Part shown: piece by piece, positions 21,865 through 34,620 of the stretch
How positions within the stretch are numbered: position 1 is the first letter of the stretch
Layout of the letters: every line of letters starts with the position of its first letter
NCBI GenBank assembly: GCA_963556495.2
Contig: OY747703.1
Coordinates: forward strand, 29,908,796-29,972,795
Direction of reading: 5' to 3'
Source: Valencia hispanica
Lineage: Eukaryota; Chordata; Actinopteri; Cyprinodontiformes; Valenciidae
Length of the DNA stretch: 64,000 bases
The notes under the pieces: model-generated
Told to the model about the DNA's origin: nothing
The model's input: the letters and a program-made list of their open reading frames with translations, nothing else
The model's database searches: none
Made by a program: the position numbers and the translations under genes

Positions 21865-24600
21865 ACTTTTGACTCTATCCTCTACATCTGTTTTAGCTCT
21901 TCCATCTGCTCTTGGTAGTCTATCTGTCTGATGCAACTTTCAGTTATACTACTTCATCTATTCCAACTTTCCTGCATTGCTGTTTGTCAATTTGGTCTCT
22001 GCTTGTCTGCCTGAATTACCTAAGGAGCAGTTGCTGCTGAATCTGATATCTGCTATTCCACTCACTCTTCTTTCTTGTGGAACCTTGCTGGGTATATTAT
22101 CCAAAGTGCAGTGCAGTTACTACCAGCTCAGTTGGAGATCTGTGCTATACAGGGGCTAAAGCAGGCTTGAGCTGCAATCCAAAAATGAGGAACCAACAAT
22201 ATCTGGAAGTTTTTTTTTTGTTGTTTTTTTCCTGACAGCTGAATTAAAAAAAAGAAAATCTGACATATTTCTGAGTTCCTGCCCTGACAGACGTGTTGCA
22301 CAAGCAGATGCTACACAGCAGCAGTCTTTCATTGAAACTGTAAAAATCAGGCCTCATTTAACCAGTCAGACAGCTGTCCTAAAATGCAACTTAGCAATTA
22401 TAAATAAGAGTGTGGCATGGGTTAGCTTGATGAGATGCTCCTCTCTACCAAATCAACAAGATGTTTCTTTCTTTTCAAAGATGGAAAAACATTTTACATT
22501 CATTTGGTAAAAAGTATCAATTAGTTGAAACGGAAAAAAATGGGATTTATGTTACTTTGAAGTGCACTAAAATGTTTGAAACATTGTTTTTTTTTCTTCT
22601 TATTGATGCATTTTAAAAACAAGAGTTCTCTAACATTTATGGTTAACCCACTTTCTTTGCCAAGGCTTGGCAACTTGTCAGTCATAGCTCTGGCCACATA
22701 AGGGTGCATCTAGGTGGTTTTAATCCATCTAAAAAAGTTTAAAGTTTGCTTTTTCAGGAAAAGCCAAGCCTGCGTATTTTTGAGTTTATACGACTCATCA
22801 AAAAAGTATAATTTATTAGCATTTTTATCATATAACAGAAAATATGAGTTAAACTTATCTGCCACTTTATTGTATTAGTCGGATATTAATGAAACACTAA
22901 ACATTAGTAAAGTCAAGTAAGTAAACACAAATGTAGTGGAAGTAATACAATAGTTTTTTGTTTTCTTTTCTGTTGTTTTGGATGGAGAAACCACTTCCAG
23001 TTCATGTAAGATATCCTAGCATTTTGCTCTGGGACGATCACCCAATATGATGCCCTCAGTGTTAAGCTTCATTGACATCTTCTACACAGCTATTGGTAGC
23101 ACTGGGGCCAATGTTTCTGTCTCCAGATTTGCAATTAAAAATAAATCTGTATTTAGATATTTGTTTTTTTCTGCATGTGAGGTTGTGAAGCCAGAGGGTC
23201 TCAAAATACAAAAAAGTGGAAGTAAAACTGCAGACAAGATAATTTTTCTTTGGTTGTAAGTTTGCCTCCAAAGTTTTTATTCCATTACTCATTCTCCATA
23301 AATCTTAGTTCAAGTAAATCTCCATGGTCAAAGTCAGAGATTTCCCCCACATCACAGCAATGCAATCTTTAAATACAAGTCGAAAAAAACAATACACCCA
23401 AAAACAGGTCAAACCTTCAGTGATCAAATAATCAAACATAAATGAAAAAAAAATCTAAATAATTTACCTAGATTTTTACACAAACAAATTACAGATAAAC
23501 AATTCCTAAAGTCAAATCAAAATTAACATTCTGAATTGATACTAAATGAAAAGCAAAACCCCCTTCATATGGATTAATCCAAATGAGGCAACCAATCACA
23601 TCAATATAGAATGAAAGCATGACATCCAAACATGGGCAATACCCAAAACATTATCACCGCTAAAATATCAGAGTTATTAGATTTACTCTAAACTATAAGG
23701 AGTGACTACAAAAGGAGAAATGGATTAAAGGGATGAATGGTTAGGAGTTATTCCTTCCGCTTCGTCACTGCACTTCAAAATGTTTTCATGGTACTGGAGG
23801 AGAGTTACAGTAATATTTGAAGATAATATTGGTAAAATGACAGATGCTTCAAGTGGACTGGTTTCAGATTAGGCACAGTTGCATTATAACACACTTTCTG
23901 CTTGGTGTAAGATATTAAGTATTTTCAAGCAAATGGCTTGGAGAAAAGACACAACACAACAATGATCCAGCGCTGAGTGAATGATTTGAGAGACACAGGT
24001 GAGGACAATGAAGAGGAGAGGGTGATTAGGGCAGCGTGACAATGTTATATTTGAAAAGCCTTTTAGTTCTCAATTATAGATTAATCAAAACACCACAACC
24101 ATGGCATGATTAAACAGTAATCTGCACCTGTGAGATACAACAGTCTAAAACTAGACTTTTTAATGAGCACTTCCAAACCTAATAATATAAATATAACCAT
24201 AGCTACAGAATAGAGAGAATCCAAGACAAAGTGATAACAGGGACTGTATGGTTAAAGTATTATCTCTTGATATTTTTCACACATTTCCACTTGAAAACTC
24301 ACTTCTTCATTCCTAAACAGTGCGTATTAATGCTGTATAACTTACAATAAGCTTACCTTTATAAGGCCATCCAACATTGTGTAGATATATATTTTTTATT
24401 TCCATTTAAAAGCTAGTCCCTAACAAATTACACAATTTACAAGGTGTTAGTTGGTGTATAGGTGCTACAGTACAAGTTGCTGATGAGTTGCAGTAAATGT
24501 CTCTCTTGCAGTAAATTGACTTTATGGAGTCCAAACGAGCTAATAAATTGCAAGTTTGCAAAGTCTACATTTCAATGAGTAAATGCATTTCAACAAGTGA
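21865..24600. other. No gene recognised
   Basis: About 2.7 kb of AT-rich sequence. None of the scattered frames of 60-78 codons has a recognisable domain, and I see no named repeat. Confidence 0.45.
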
Positions 24601-24614
24601 CTATAATTTTTCAA

Positions 24615-25625
24615 ACGTGTCCCCGGGGAGGTGGGGGACATTGAGCCCCAGTGGGCCAGGTTCCGTTCCAATGTCGAGGCGGCCGACTGGAGCTGTGGCT
24701 GCAAGGTTGTCGGTGCCTGTCGCGGCAGCAACCCTAGAACTTGCTAGTATCCACTGGCGGTGAGAGACGGTGAGAGTCAAGCTGAAGGAGTCCTATCGGG
24801 TCTTTTTGGCCTGTGGCAGCCCAGAAGCAGCTAATAGCTAACAGGCCAAGCGGAATGCAGCTCAGGTGGTCACTGAGACAAAAACACGAGCATGGGAGGA
24901 GTTTGGTGGGGCCATGGAGAACGACTTCTGTACAGTTTTCGAGGCGATTCTGGTCCACCATCCAGTGACTCAGGAGGGGGAAGCAGTGCACCACCAACAC
25001 TGTTTACAGTGGGATGGTGTGCTGCTGACTTCGACTCAGGATGTCATGGGTCGGTGGGTGGAGTACTTCAAAGACCTCCTTATTCCCACCAACACGCTTT
25101 CAAGACTCTGGATGTTAAGCTGTGTTAACTAAAGCGGCTCTGCAATATCGCATGGACATCGGGCGCAGTTTCCTTGGATTGGCAGAGCGGGGTGGTGGTT
25201 CCCCTATTTAAAAAGGGGAACCACAGAGTGTGTTCCAACCACAGGGGGATCACACCACTGAACCTCCCTGGTAAGATCTATTCAGGGGGTCTGGAGAGGA
25301 AGGTCCGGCGGATAGGAGAAACAATGTGAAACACTGGACCAGTTCTACACTCTCAGCAGGGTCATGGAGGGTGCATGGGAGTTTGCCCAACCGGTCAACA
25401 TGTGTTCTGTGGACTTCGGGAAGGCGTTCGACTGTGTCCCTCGGGGAGTCCTGTGGGAGGTACTCCGGAACTATGTGGTTCCAGGCACTTTGATACAGGC
25501 TGTTATGTCCCTGTATGACCAGTGTCAGAGCTTGGTTTGCATTGTTGGCAGTAAGTCGGGCTAGTTTTTGGTGAGCATTGGACTCAGCCCAGGTTGCCCT
25601 TTGTCACCGATCCTGTTCATAACAT
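24615..25625 (+). pseudogene. Non-LTR retrotransposon reverse transcriptase fragment
   Basis: A plus-strand remnant of a fish LINE ORF2, with consecutive frames broken by stops and shifts. The order is: the pre-RT linker (KLKESYRVFLACGSPEAAN, then AWEEFGGAMENDF and GVLLTSTQDVMGRW..YFKDLL, about 24,780-25,110); the early RT block ('ctatttaaaaaggggaaccacag', about 25,205-25,270); RT block 2a (EGAWEFAQPVNMCSVDFGKAFDCVPRG, first catalytic Asp region, 25,364-25,564); and a remnant of GLSPGCPLSPILF (about 25,585-25,620). The YADD box is missing, because the copy stops where a Tc1-like fragment begins. I am sure of RT but not of the clade; RTE-like or I-like are both possible. Confidence 0.75.
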
Positions 25626-25627
25626 TT

Positions 25628-26256
25628 ATGGACTCATCAGACCTGATCTTCTCCTATTGCTCCAGAGTCCAATTTTTATGCTCGTTTGCAAATTGAAGCC
25701 TTTTTCTCCAGTTAGCCTCGCTAAATTTGTGGGTTTCTGGTGGCTACACAGCTGTTCGATCCCAATCCCTTGAGTTCTCTTTGCGTTGTGATTGTTGAAA
25801 TGCTTTCACTTTCACTATTAGACATAGCCCTGAGTTCTGCTGTTGTGTTCTTCAATTTGATTTCACAAAACTTAAAGTTATTGTTGATCACAATCGAGGA
25901 ATCTTTCTGACCACATTTTTTTCATCAACGACAATGGTTCCCCACTTTCCTTCCAGGTGTTAATAATGCATCAGGCAGTTTTTAACCCAATTTTAGTTTT
26001 CTGCAGTCTCCTTAGATGTTTTTTCTGCTTGATGCAAGTCAGTGATTTGACCCTTCTTAAACAGAATATCTTTTCCACAACTGTCTTTTGACAGGTTTGT
26101 TTCAGAAATGATAAGCTAGTCATTGCATCATTTGGGGTTAAATAACTTGATGCCAGCTTAAACATAATCACACATGCAGTAATTGTCCCATAGGAGGCTC
26201 TTATCCATTTGCTTAGTTAAATTCAGGTGCCAATTATTTTGGCCAGGCATTGTGTA
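25628..26256 (-). pseudogene. Tc1-like transposase, N-terminal half
   Basis: On the minus strand, 26,171-25,971 contains a helix-turn-helix start (KDILFKKGQITDLHQAEKTSKE). It is followed in shifting frames by the DNA-binding linker ('...gtggtcagaaagattcctcg...') down to about 25,640. The catalytic DDE half is absent. The outer end 'ttggccaggcattgtgta' near 26,240-26,257 resembles the terminal motif of a widespread fish Tc1/mariner-like family, as I remember it. This is a truncated fossil, distinct from the two copies at 14-17 kb. Confidence 0.65.
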
Positions 26257-26539
26257 TGGTGTCTCACAACTGGAGACACTGTGCCCTACAATCTTTTGAT
26301 ATGTCCAAAAAAATGTAATTTAAATAACCGTATCTTCCTTGAAATGCCGATACACAATTGTATCCCATAACTGAAAGTCCAGAAGAGGGAGCAGGTTATT
26401 TGTGAGTGATACAAACAAATGATCATAGCTTGTAGGTGTCATTACCATAGCACTGACAACCTGATAAAATGTGTTAAAGTGGGGAGTTGCTATCTTCACA
26501 TCTTAAATGTGTGAAATCAAAAACTTAAAATCTTATCTG

Positions 26540-26722
26540 TTTAGAGCTGCCAGTATCATATGTTTTGTGTGTGCTTCTTGCTTTATTGCTGTTTTTACTT
26601 TATAGGCCTTGTGTTTTAGTTCTATTTTCATCTCACCCATTGATCAATTAAATTTAAAGCACCTTGAATTACGTTGGTGTTGAAAGTGTGCTATACAAAT
26701 AAAATTGCCTTGCCTTGCCTAC
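26540..26722 (+). repeat. L2-type LINE 3' tail
   Basis: The sequence ends in 'tgtgctatacaaataaaattgccttgccttgcc', the tail motif of fish L2-like LINEs. The same tail appears in inverse orientation at about 30,124-30,190. No coding part is preserved. Confidence 0.75.
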
Positions 26723-28890
26723 AACAATGTAAGATTGTACTACTATTCAACAACTATTTATTTACTTGGACAAATAATATTCAATTTTCACTGCATTAAA
26801 TGTTTCTCCCATTATTTATCACACTTAAATGGACTAACTTTCATAAAGACTTACTGTGTTTTTTCCCTTCTTGTTGTACAATTCTTTAGGAACCTAACAC
26901 AGGAAATAAACAATGGCTGACCTGCATCAGAGTGGGAGCACTGAGGCAGCAACAGAAAGGAACAAGCTGTGACAAAGACAATTCAAGTTGTATGTTTGTT
27001 TCAGTAAATGTAGATGTTAACTGTAGTTAACTGTTTTGTTTTGGAAAGACCCTGACACAATAACATTTTTCACATATACATGCCTCTGTTCTCTGTGTCC
27101 ATGCACTTTTGTCTCACACATAAGTAAATCATTATTTACTATAAGAACATTTAATACCATCACAAGGTAAATAATGGTTGCTGTTCATTGAGATAACTGC
27201 ATGAGAGATCAAGCTAATGTTAGCACATTCTCTGGGAGCATTTAGCATGCTGATAATAACTTTCCTCCCTGGGAGGCCATCAGAGTTTTGCTGCTCTCTG
27301 AATGACTGCACTGGAATTGGCACATTAGTTTTGTATATCTCATCTGGGAGAAATGAATTACCGAACATGTACACATAACTCTTACACCAATACACACAAA
27401 AATACTGAGTTTATTTCATCCAGGGGACGTGAATACATGGCAGTTGAGATCCATTAGTGGTAAACATGTAGAATCTGTCTGCTGAGCAGAAGGCAGCTCA
27501 GCAGGGAGCCAGCCGGCAATGTGGAGGTGTGATAGTTTGATGAGGAAAATGTGTGCAAAAGTGTGTGTGAGGCACAACATGTGCAAGTGTATCTCCACAT
27601 TGTGCCTTTAGTCAGTTTGACATCATTGGAAGGCTTGTTATGGCTTCCAGAAGCAGAGGTGCCATTGCGGGAGAAAATACAGGACCCATTAAATGTGTTG
27701 GGCATCATAGTAAGTATCCAAACATATGTGACCTTTCGGTGGAACAAACAAAGAAAACTTTTTGATCAACGTTAAAAGGGGAAATTAGATCTTTTTCTTA
27801 CTTCCGATAATGAGGAGTAAAAGTTGTGTAATTTGACAACTGCCTTTTATATTAACCTACCCTCCTTACGATGGCGTCACGGGGCTGCAAGGGAGTCATC
27901 CTTACACTGATACCACTTCTGGAGAGGCTTCAGTGTACAAGTTTTCAGATTAAATAGTGCCTTGCAAAATGTTAAAAAGCCCTTGAAGGATTACTCTGTA
28001 ATTAGCGCCATTCATCGTTACATCAACTCTAACTTCCCTAAGCACAATGCTATCACCAGAATATTTTATTTTAATATAGTAAGTTCAGCGTGATGTGCAG
28101 TCATGAAGTCCAATGGAAGTTGGCTTGCTACATTTACGTTTTTGAGTCTCCAGCTTCTCCTACCACATGTGACCAATATCTTAAGAGGCATTATTTATCT
28201 TAACAAGGATGAAAAGATTCCTTCTGTGGTCCAATAGTACATTTAATTTGACTTGTTAATTAATAAGGAGCATCAGCACACATAGAGCATTGTATGAACT
28301 GACCTGCACCCCCCAGTCTAAACATCCATTTTATACTGGTTGATAAACATTCATTCCTACTGAAGATCCTCACATGAAGTTTTCTGTCTCCTCCAGCAAG
28401 AGTGGATCACAGACATGTACACACAAGCCAGCTCTTACTGGGTCAGAGTTCTCTCTGGCAGGTGGCGTCCTTACGCCTACTCTACCAAGTCTACACATTG
28501 AGTGACAAAGACATAACAGAAAATATTATTGTCGTATAATTATTATTAAAACCCTTGACTTTAGATCCAGATATATTTTTTCCACATCAACGCATTTAGT
28601 TTTTCTGCTGAATTGTGGATCAGCTGGCAAGTGTGACCATGTAGAGTATGACTGGGTGAATGTGATTTCAGTATAAAAGCACTTTGAGTGATCAGCGTAT
28701 TTCATAATCAGTCCATTTGTCATGTAGCCTTAAAAGTTCAATTTTGTTGCTTATGTAATCAGAGCATCTTCTTCCATATATGTGCTGGGTTTTTTACATG
28801 GCGTATGAGTCAATGTACAATGTCCTTTCTTGGGTGTCTTGGTGTGCCGGTGAAAGTGTATGTGCGTAAGTGGTAGGGTACGTATGACTG
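26723..28890. other. No gene recognised
   Basis: AT-rich sequence with no domain-bearing frame on either strand. A pair of overlapping frames near 27,416-27,775 has no recognisable content. Confidence 0.45.
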
Positions 28891-28899
28891 TGTCTGTGT

Positions 28900-29650
28900 G
28901 TCTCTGTCTACCTGTCAGGTTGGGTCCTGGGCTGCCCTCTCGCCTGGCGCATCTCAGGCCCTACTTCTAATGGGGGGCCTATTTCCCCTCTGTCACTCCC
29001 TGCCAGTGACTGATGCCCCTGTCCGCTGGTGCGTTGGTGACTCTCGGTGTCGGGGGCTGGGTGCTCATTGGCGGTTCGGTTCAGCCCTGGTGCCTGTCTG
29101 GTAGGGGCTGGGTGGACTGGTGTGTAGGTCAGCCAATGCCAACGAGGTCTTCCTTTTGTTGGTCGGGGCACCTCTTTCTGAGGTGCCAGTTTTGGAATTG
29201 TTGGGTGGTGCCTGTTTGATGGCTCGGTGGGGTACGGATCATGCGCTTTCCTCCTCCTGTTCTATATGTTTCATGCTTGGTTGGTTCACTGGTGCGTCTG
29301 TTATGCCTTGGTTGGGTGCCTGGTCTCGGCGCTCTGCGGTGTGCAGGATCGGGATTCGGGAGCTGGTAGAGCTCGCTGTCCGGGTGCTTGCTGGGCTTGG
29401 CATGGGGGGCCATCCATTATTTTCCTTCTCCGTGTCCATAACATTAAAAAGTAAAACAACAGCAATCTCTAATAAAGATTTCTCACACACACACATCAAG
29501 TGGAGTACTATCGCAAAAGCCGTAATGCTTCACTTGAGAGTGATTAACTGTTAGGCTGATTGTTTGTCTATGTATTTTTTTTTTCTTCCCAGTGAGAAGA
29601 ACTTGGGTTTTAGAAAGGCACCTTCAAATAAAATTTATTATTATTATAGA
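28900..29650 (+). mobile_element. L1-like LINE 3' UTR copy (GC-rich) with ATT-repeat tail
   Basis: A GC-rich, TGG/GGT-rich segment is followed by 'ccataacatta..aataaagatttctcacaca' and 'atcaagtggagtactat(c/a)gcaaaagc(c/t)gta', ending in 'caaataaaatttattattattat'. The same order of words is found at 49,484-50,730. A GC-rich segment also lies directly 3' of L1-like coding sequence on the minus strand at 31.3-31.9 kb. I therefore infer a 5'-truncated L1-like (Tx1/Swimmer-type) insertion. The open frames here are compositional artefacts. Confidence 0.6.
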
Positions 29651-30122
29651 GAACACATGCTGCAATAATGTACGCAACTTTAAGCAAACTAAGACCCTTG
29701 CTTATGCACATTTTGGACACGGGGAAACTGGCAGCGCAGCCGATGAAATGGCAAATTTGTAAAATGAAGACACGTTTTCAGACTTTTAGACCCTCACACA
29801 CGCGCATGCACACGCATACACATACACACAAAAAAATCAACAGTCAGCCCCTGTCTCTGAGCTGAAAATAAAAATGAAAATCTCAATGACAATATATTGC
29901 ATTTTAGAGTTATACTACAATATTTTCCTGTGTACGTCTTCAGATTATATAAAAATTGCTCTTATTGGTGCATTAATTGTGATAAGGTGTGTAGCAGTGT
30001 GAACAATTATTGAGTTGAAATATAAATACTGCAGTGACACTGTTGCCTAATGTTTCACTATAAATGCGCTTCACTCCTTGAAGTTCATCCAATGGCAGAA
30101 TCTGGATAGTGGGTATATTACG
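29651..30122. other. No gene recognised
   Basis: AT-rich, with a short CA-rich stretch near 29,795-29,832. Nothing else is supported. Confidence 0.45.
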
Positions 30123-30123
30123 C

Positions 30124-31258
30124 AAGGCAAGGCAATTTTATTTGTATAGCACACTTACAACAACAATGTGATTCAAGGTGCTTTACATGATTAAGAGGTA
30201 AAATGAAAACAGCAGTAAAACACAGACAAAGCATATGAAGTAAAAACAGCAATAAACCAAGAAGCTAACACATATACATAAAGGCATTACAAAGCATATA
30301 ATGTAAAAACAGCATAAAGCATAAACAAAACATGATACATGAAAACATTACTCAAAGGCAGCTCTAAACATTTACGTTTTTAGTTGTGATTTAAAAGAAC
30401 TCAGTGTTTCAGCAGCTTTGCAATTGTGTGGAAGTTTGTTCCAGATTAGAGGAGCATAGAAACTGAAAGCTGCTTCTTTGTGTTTGGTTCAAACTTTAGG
30501 GATGTTGAGTATACTGGAATTAGAGGACCTGAGTGTTTGGGTGGGTTGGTATAGTAACAGCAGATCTTCAATATACTTTGGTGCTAGGCCTTTCAATGAT
30601 TTATAAACTAGTAAAAGTATTTTGAAGTATATTCTCTGAGCTACAGGGAGCCCATGTAAGGACTTTAGAACTGGGGTGATGTGCTCTACTTTCCTGGTTC
30701 TAGTGAGGACACGAGCAGCAGCATTCTGGATCAGCTGAAGCTGTCTGATTAACTTTTTAGGCAGACCTGTGAAGACGCTGTTGCAGTAATCAATCCAACT
30801 AAAGATGACAAGAAGACATGGATGTTGCTACATCAGTCCTTTAATCCTAGAGATATTCTTCAGGTGATAGAAGGCTGACCTTGTTATTGCCTTTATGTAA
30901 CCCTAGAGGTTCAGGTCTGAGTCCATTACTACACCTAAATTTTGGGCCTGATCAGTAGTTTCTAGCTGTATTAAATGAAGTTGTGTGCTGACTCTTGATC
31001 GTTCCTCTTTAGGTCCAAAAGTAATTACTTCTGCTTTGTTTCTATTCAGCTGGAGAAAGTTATGGCACATCCATCCATTCATCTGCTCGATGCATTTACT
31101 TAGGATTTGGATGGGTTCAAAGTCATCTGGTGACATCGTAATGTAGAGCTGAGTATCATCTGCATAGCTTTATTAGCTAATCTTATTGGTTGTTATAATC
31201 TGGGCTAGTGGGAGCATGTAGATACTAAATAGGAGGGGCCCCAGGATGGAGCCCGGGG
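30124..31258 (-). pseudogene. L2-type LINE, 3' half of reverse transcriptase plus tail
   Basis: Minus-strand, 5'-truncated L2-type LINE. Reading from 31,258 down: the [10 protein letters not shown] block, LPLAQII, the YADDTQLYI catalytic box (near 31,150-31,180), [16 protein letters not shown] (31,040), [10 protein letters not shown], then the post-RT region with SWIDYCNSVFTGLPKK, LIQNAAARVLTRTRK and AAFSFYAPLIWNKLP. The 3' tail 'aagtgtgctatacaaataaaattgccttgcc' ends at about 30,124. There are few breaks (stop near 30,902, frameshift near 30,830), so it is one of the younger LINE copies. Its 5' limit lies in the GC-rich tail of an L1-like element, into which it probably inserted. Confidence 0.88.
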
Positions 31259-31858
31259 GCCGTCCAATGGCTCAGCAAGCAACCGAACCCAGCGCTCCCA
31301 ACTACCCGACCCGCACATCCACCACCCGGCCACTCCACCTTGGAGCCCGACCGACAGCGCCGAAATGTCTGACCCCAGCACCCCACAGGGCACAAAGACC
31401 CAGACCCGGGAGCTATGTCCAGTGCCAAAAAGACTGACCGGGCCCGGAAACGGCGCCCACCTGCCGCAGCCACCAGCCAACACCCCAATGTGCAAATATG
31501 AATAATAGACGAGAACCGGCCCAGAGAGGAGGAAAAAGGAGGCAGCACATGCAGGCCACTAGCCGCCCACGACCCCCACCGGCCAGGGCCCCCAGCCCCC
31601 CCCCCCCAGGAGCAGCACAGCCACCAGGCCAGTAACCCATGTCCGCCAGTGCAACTCCCCTATGGCATTTCATGCAGCCTTCAGGAGTCACCACCCACAG
31701 TGACCAAAGTCCCACCCCGGGTGGGGGCCATAGCTCCTAGTGCCCCATCCGCAAAGCAATCCCACCCCCAAGGACCCCCCATAGACGCCCCCAACCCCAA
31801 AATGCCCCACATCAGCAACTATGTCCCACATGAGAAAATCAAGGGCCCCCCACCCTTA
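31259..31858 (-). repeat. GC-rich 3' UTR of an L1-like LINE
   Basis: About 600 bp of C-rich sequence on the plus strand (G-rich on the minus strand), directly downstream of the L1-like coding remnant at 31.86-32.8 kb. Several frames stay open on both strands only because of composition. It includes a run of C (31,597-31,610). It is comparable to the GC-rich blocks at 28.9 and 49.5 kb. Confidence 0.65.
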
Positions 31859-32830
31859 TTAGGAGATTAAGCTGATCAAGGGGCTCCAGAGAGATTTATC
31901 AGATGTGGAAGCAGAGGTTGTCTCAAGACCAATGTGGTCCAGCAGGAGATCTCTGTACTGATTAATATTTAGAGCATTTTTATTTTTCCAGTTCAGGAGG
32001 ATAGTTTTCTCAGTGATGCATAAGGCAGTGTGAACTAATTGCATTAACTTTGTGTCTATGGTGAAATCATTAAAATTTCCTAGCAGGCAAACTGAGGGAG
32101 AAGGTGGGATATTACACTTCAGACACTTTGATAGGTCCTCACATATCTGGCACCAAAATGTAACAGGTGGACAGAACCAAAACGCATAAATATAATTGTC
32201 CAGTATATTGCTTGTACATTGTAAGCAAGTACTAGATGGCGTAAAACCCATCTTGAACTTCCGTTGACCTGTATAGTGTACTCTATGAAGGATTTTGTAT
32301 TGCATTAATTGTAAATTGCTGGTTTTTCGACTTGCAACTTTTTTCACCCAAACCCAGAAAGACGGTAATAACCAATAAATTGGATTGGACATTTAAAGCG
32401 TAATATAATAGATTTGTCTTGCCGAGGCAAGTGACAACAGAAGAATGAGGTTAACTGGGTTACAAATAAGCTAAGATAGTAGTAGGATTGGAAGTTAGTA
32501 TGTTCTCCAAGGAGGGCATTCAAGTTTGGACCGATAGGGGAGTAGGATCTGGGTAAAATAAAGCAATCCAGTGTGTTCTGTAAATTGCGTAAATTATCTG
32601 TAGACATCTTTGGTGGAGGCTCATAGAAAGATTCAGGTTGGATATCCTGCACCAATGAAAAATTTGTATGATCCTTACCTTAACTCTGAGATTTGCTGTA
32701 GGCGGCCAGCATTTCCAAATCCGGAATGCTCCATGGCAGGCAAATGCTGAAAGCTCTACAGGACAATCTGCTGGAAAATCTAGTTTTATCTCACTGCCAA
32801 AATGAGTTTCATACATGTTTAGACAGATTG
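31859..32830 (-). pseudogene. L1-like LINE ORF2, C-terminal end
   Basis: A minus-strand frame (32,392-31,859) reads the region after the RT domain of L1/Tx1-type ORF2 proteins. It starts from an aromatic-rich WLLPSFWVWVKK, continues through LHRVHYTGQRKFKMG, and reaches a Cys-rich module (CLQCTSNILDNYIYAFWFCPPV) of the type found at the C-terminus. Frames at 32,816-32,344 continue the same protein upstream with frame changes. No RT catalytic box is left in this copy; it is 5'-truncated and dead. Confidence 0.65.
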
Positions 32831-34370
32831 TAGAAATGATAAACTCTGTTTTAAATACTCTCTAAACACTTGACATACCTGAACATATTTTTAATTGCCA
32901 TTTAAGGTTGACCTGTTCTTGTCTTAATTTAGCCAAACAAATTTAGATTTTAATTTTAAAAAAATGTCTTTGCCCACATCCAAATGTATCCTAATTGAAA
33001 GATATTTCAAGTCAGACTAGTCAGCCCATTTAATTAACCCAAACAATATTATTCCGCCACATTTACAGATGGATTGACAGGTCTTCATGTTTTATTTTTA
33101 ACTACAATCTCACATTGTTGAGACTATTCCAAGTCTGATCAACGAGAATTTCCTGATGGGAAGCTTATTACATATTTTTGGTTCCTCTGACTATCCTCTG
33201 ATAGCTTACTTTCATTTGTTTTTCCGTTCAGTCCAGCCACCACAGCTAAGATTATTTTTGTCAGCGTAGCCTGGTTGCACTTAGTGTGGTACATTACGGA
33301 AAAAGATTAAAGTTTCCGATTGGCTAGTCATTGGTCAGGAATGATCAAACTGAAAATTGACATGAAGTAACATAACAACAAAAAACGAGATAATTAATCA
33401 AGGATGAGCCTGTAGTGCCTTGCAGCTGCCAGGAAGGGAGAGGGAGACAGGATGAAGAGGAAAAAGGAAAACAGCTTTCACAGATTAATAACACAAGTAT
33501 ATTGCTGTTTTTTGAATAACTTAAAACTGTTTGTTTAAAGAAGCACAAAAATGGTGCAAAGATATTACAGAGTTTATTGCTGTAAACTAATTCACATATT
33601 TTGACCTTAGTATCTATTTATATTGAAGAGACACAGCCTTGTTAGATGTATGTTTAATAGACTGGTGCCTAATCACAAACAATGAAGGTTGGTAATATCA
33701 ACCAGTATCAAACAAGGAGAATGTGAAATCACTCTATTTCTGTAAAGCAAAGGGAGTAGTCATTCTATCAATGTAAGGGAAATCCCTTACTGTTTAACTG
33801 TGTAAAAAGTGTTTTAGAGGTTCACCACTGTACCGCCATGTGATTCTGTGCCTGGCTGGTATAAAATAACAATTTTCTGGTCCACCCGTTCACTGGCTTT
33901 CTTCAATTAAGGTGGGGGTAGGTGAAAGAGCTCCACTCTGACATTAATTCTGAACAAACGGGTAGAAGCAATGCTCTGGCATAATGCAACTCATCGTGTT
34001 TGTGTGTGTTTGCGTGTGTGGTAACTTCTTAGCTGTCATTAAAAGAAAGTGTTAAGAACAAGTTTAAACTGATAAACACATTTGAGATGTTGCTTTGACT
34101 TCCACTTCCCCCATAACTCTTATATTCGAAAGCTTTTAGGCAGACAAAATGGACATGTATGTTACACAAGTTACAGAGTATGTATACACACATGCCACTT
34201 TTAGGTACACCTGTTTCATTTTTGTGAACACAAATAGCAAATCAGACATGGCAGCAACTCAGTCCGTTTAGACATCAAAATGTGGACTAGACAACTTCCT
34301 GAAGTTCAGACTGAGAATGGGGAAAAAATAGATTCATGGGACATGGTTATTGGTGCCAGATACCTGATCT
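32831..34370. other. No gene recognised
   Basis: AT-rich flank, with a small TG run near 33,998-34,020. The minus-strand frame at 33,345-33,548 has no recognisable domain. Confidence 0.45.
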
Positions 34371-34620
34371 GGGGTCTCATTTATAAAACATTGCGTAGAA
34401 TCCCTACTAAAAGTGTACGTACGACCAAAACAAAAAGTTTGCGTACGCCAAAAAGATTTCTGATTTATAAAACCATGCCTAAGCACAGGTGTAAGCAATT
34501 TCCCCTTTATAAATCACAGTCTTCTTGGAAGTTTGCGCACGTGATTTTTGCTCATATCCCGCCCTGAACACGCCCAAATCCGGCTATAAAAGGTCAATGC
34601 AAAGCAGGACATGAATATTG

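Noticed and set aside
31205..31870. Several overlapping frames on both strands rich in Pro/Gly/Arg
   Set aside because: Composition artefact of the C-rich LINE 3' UTR. The frames overlap on both strands and have no motif.
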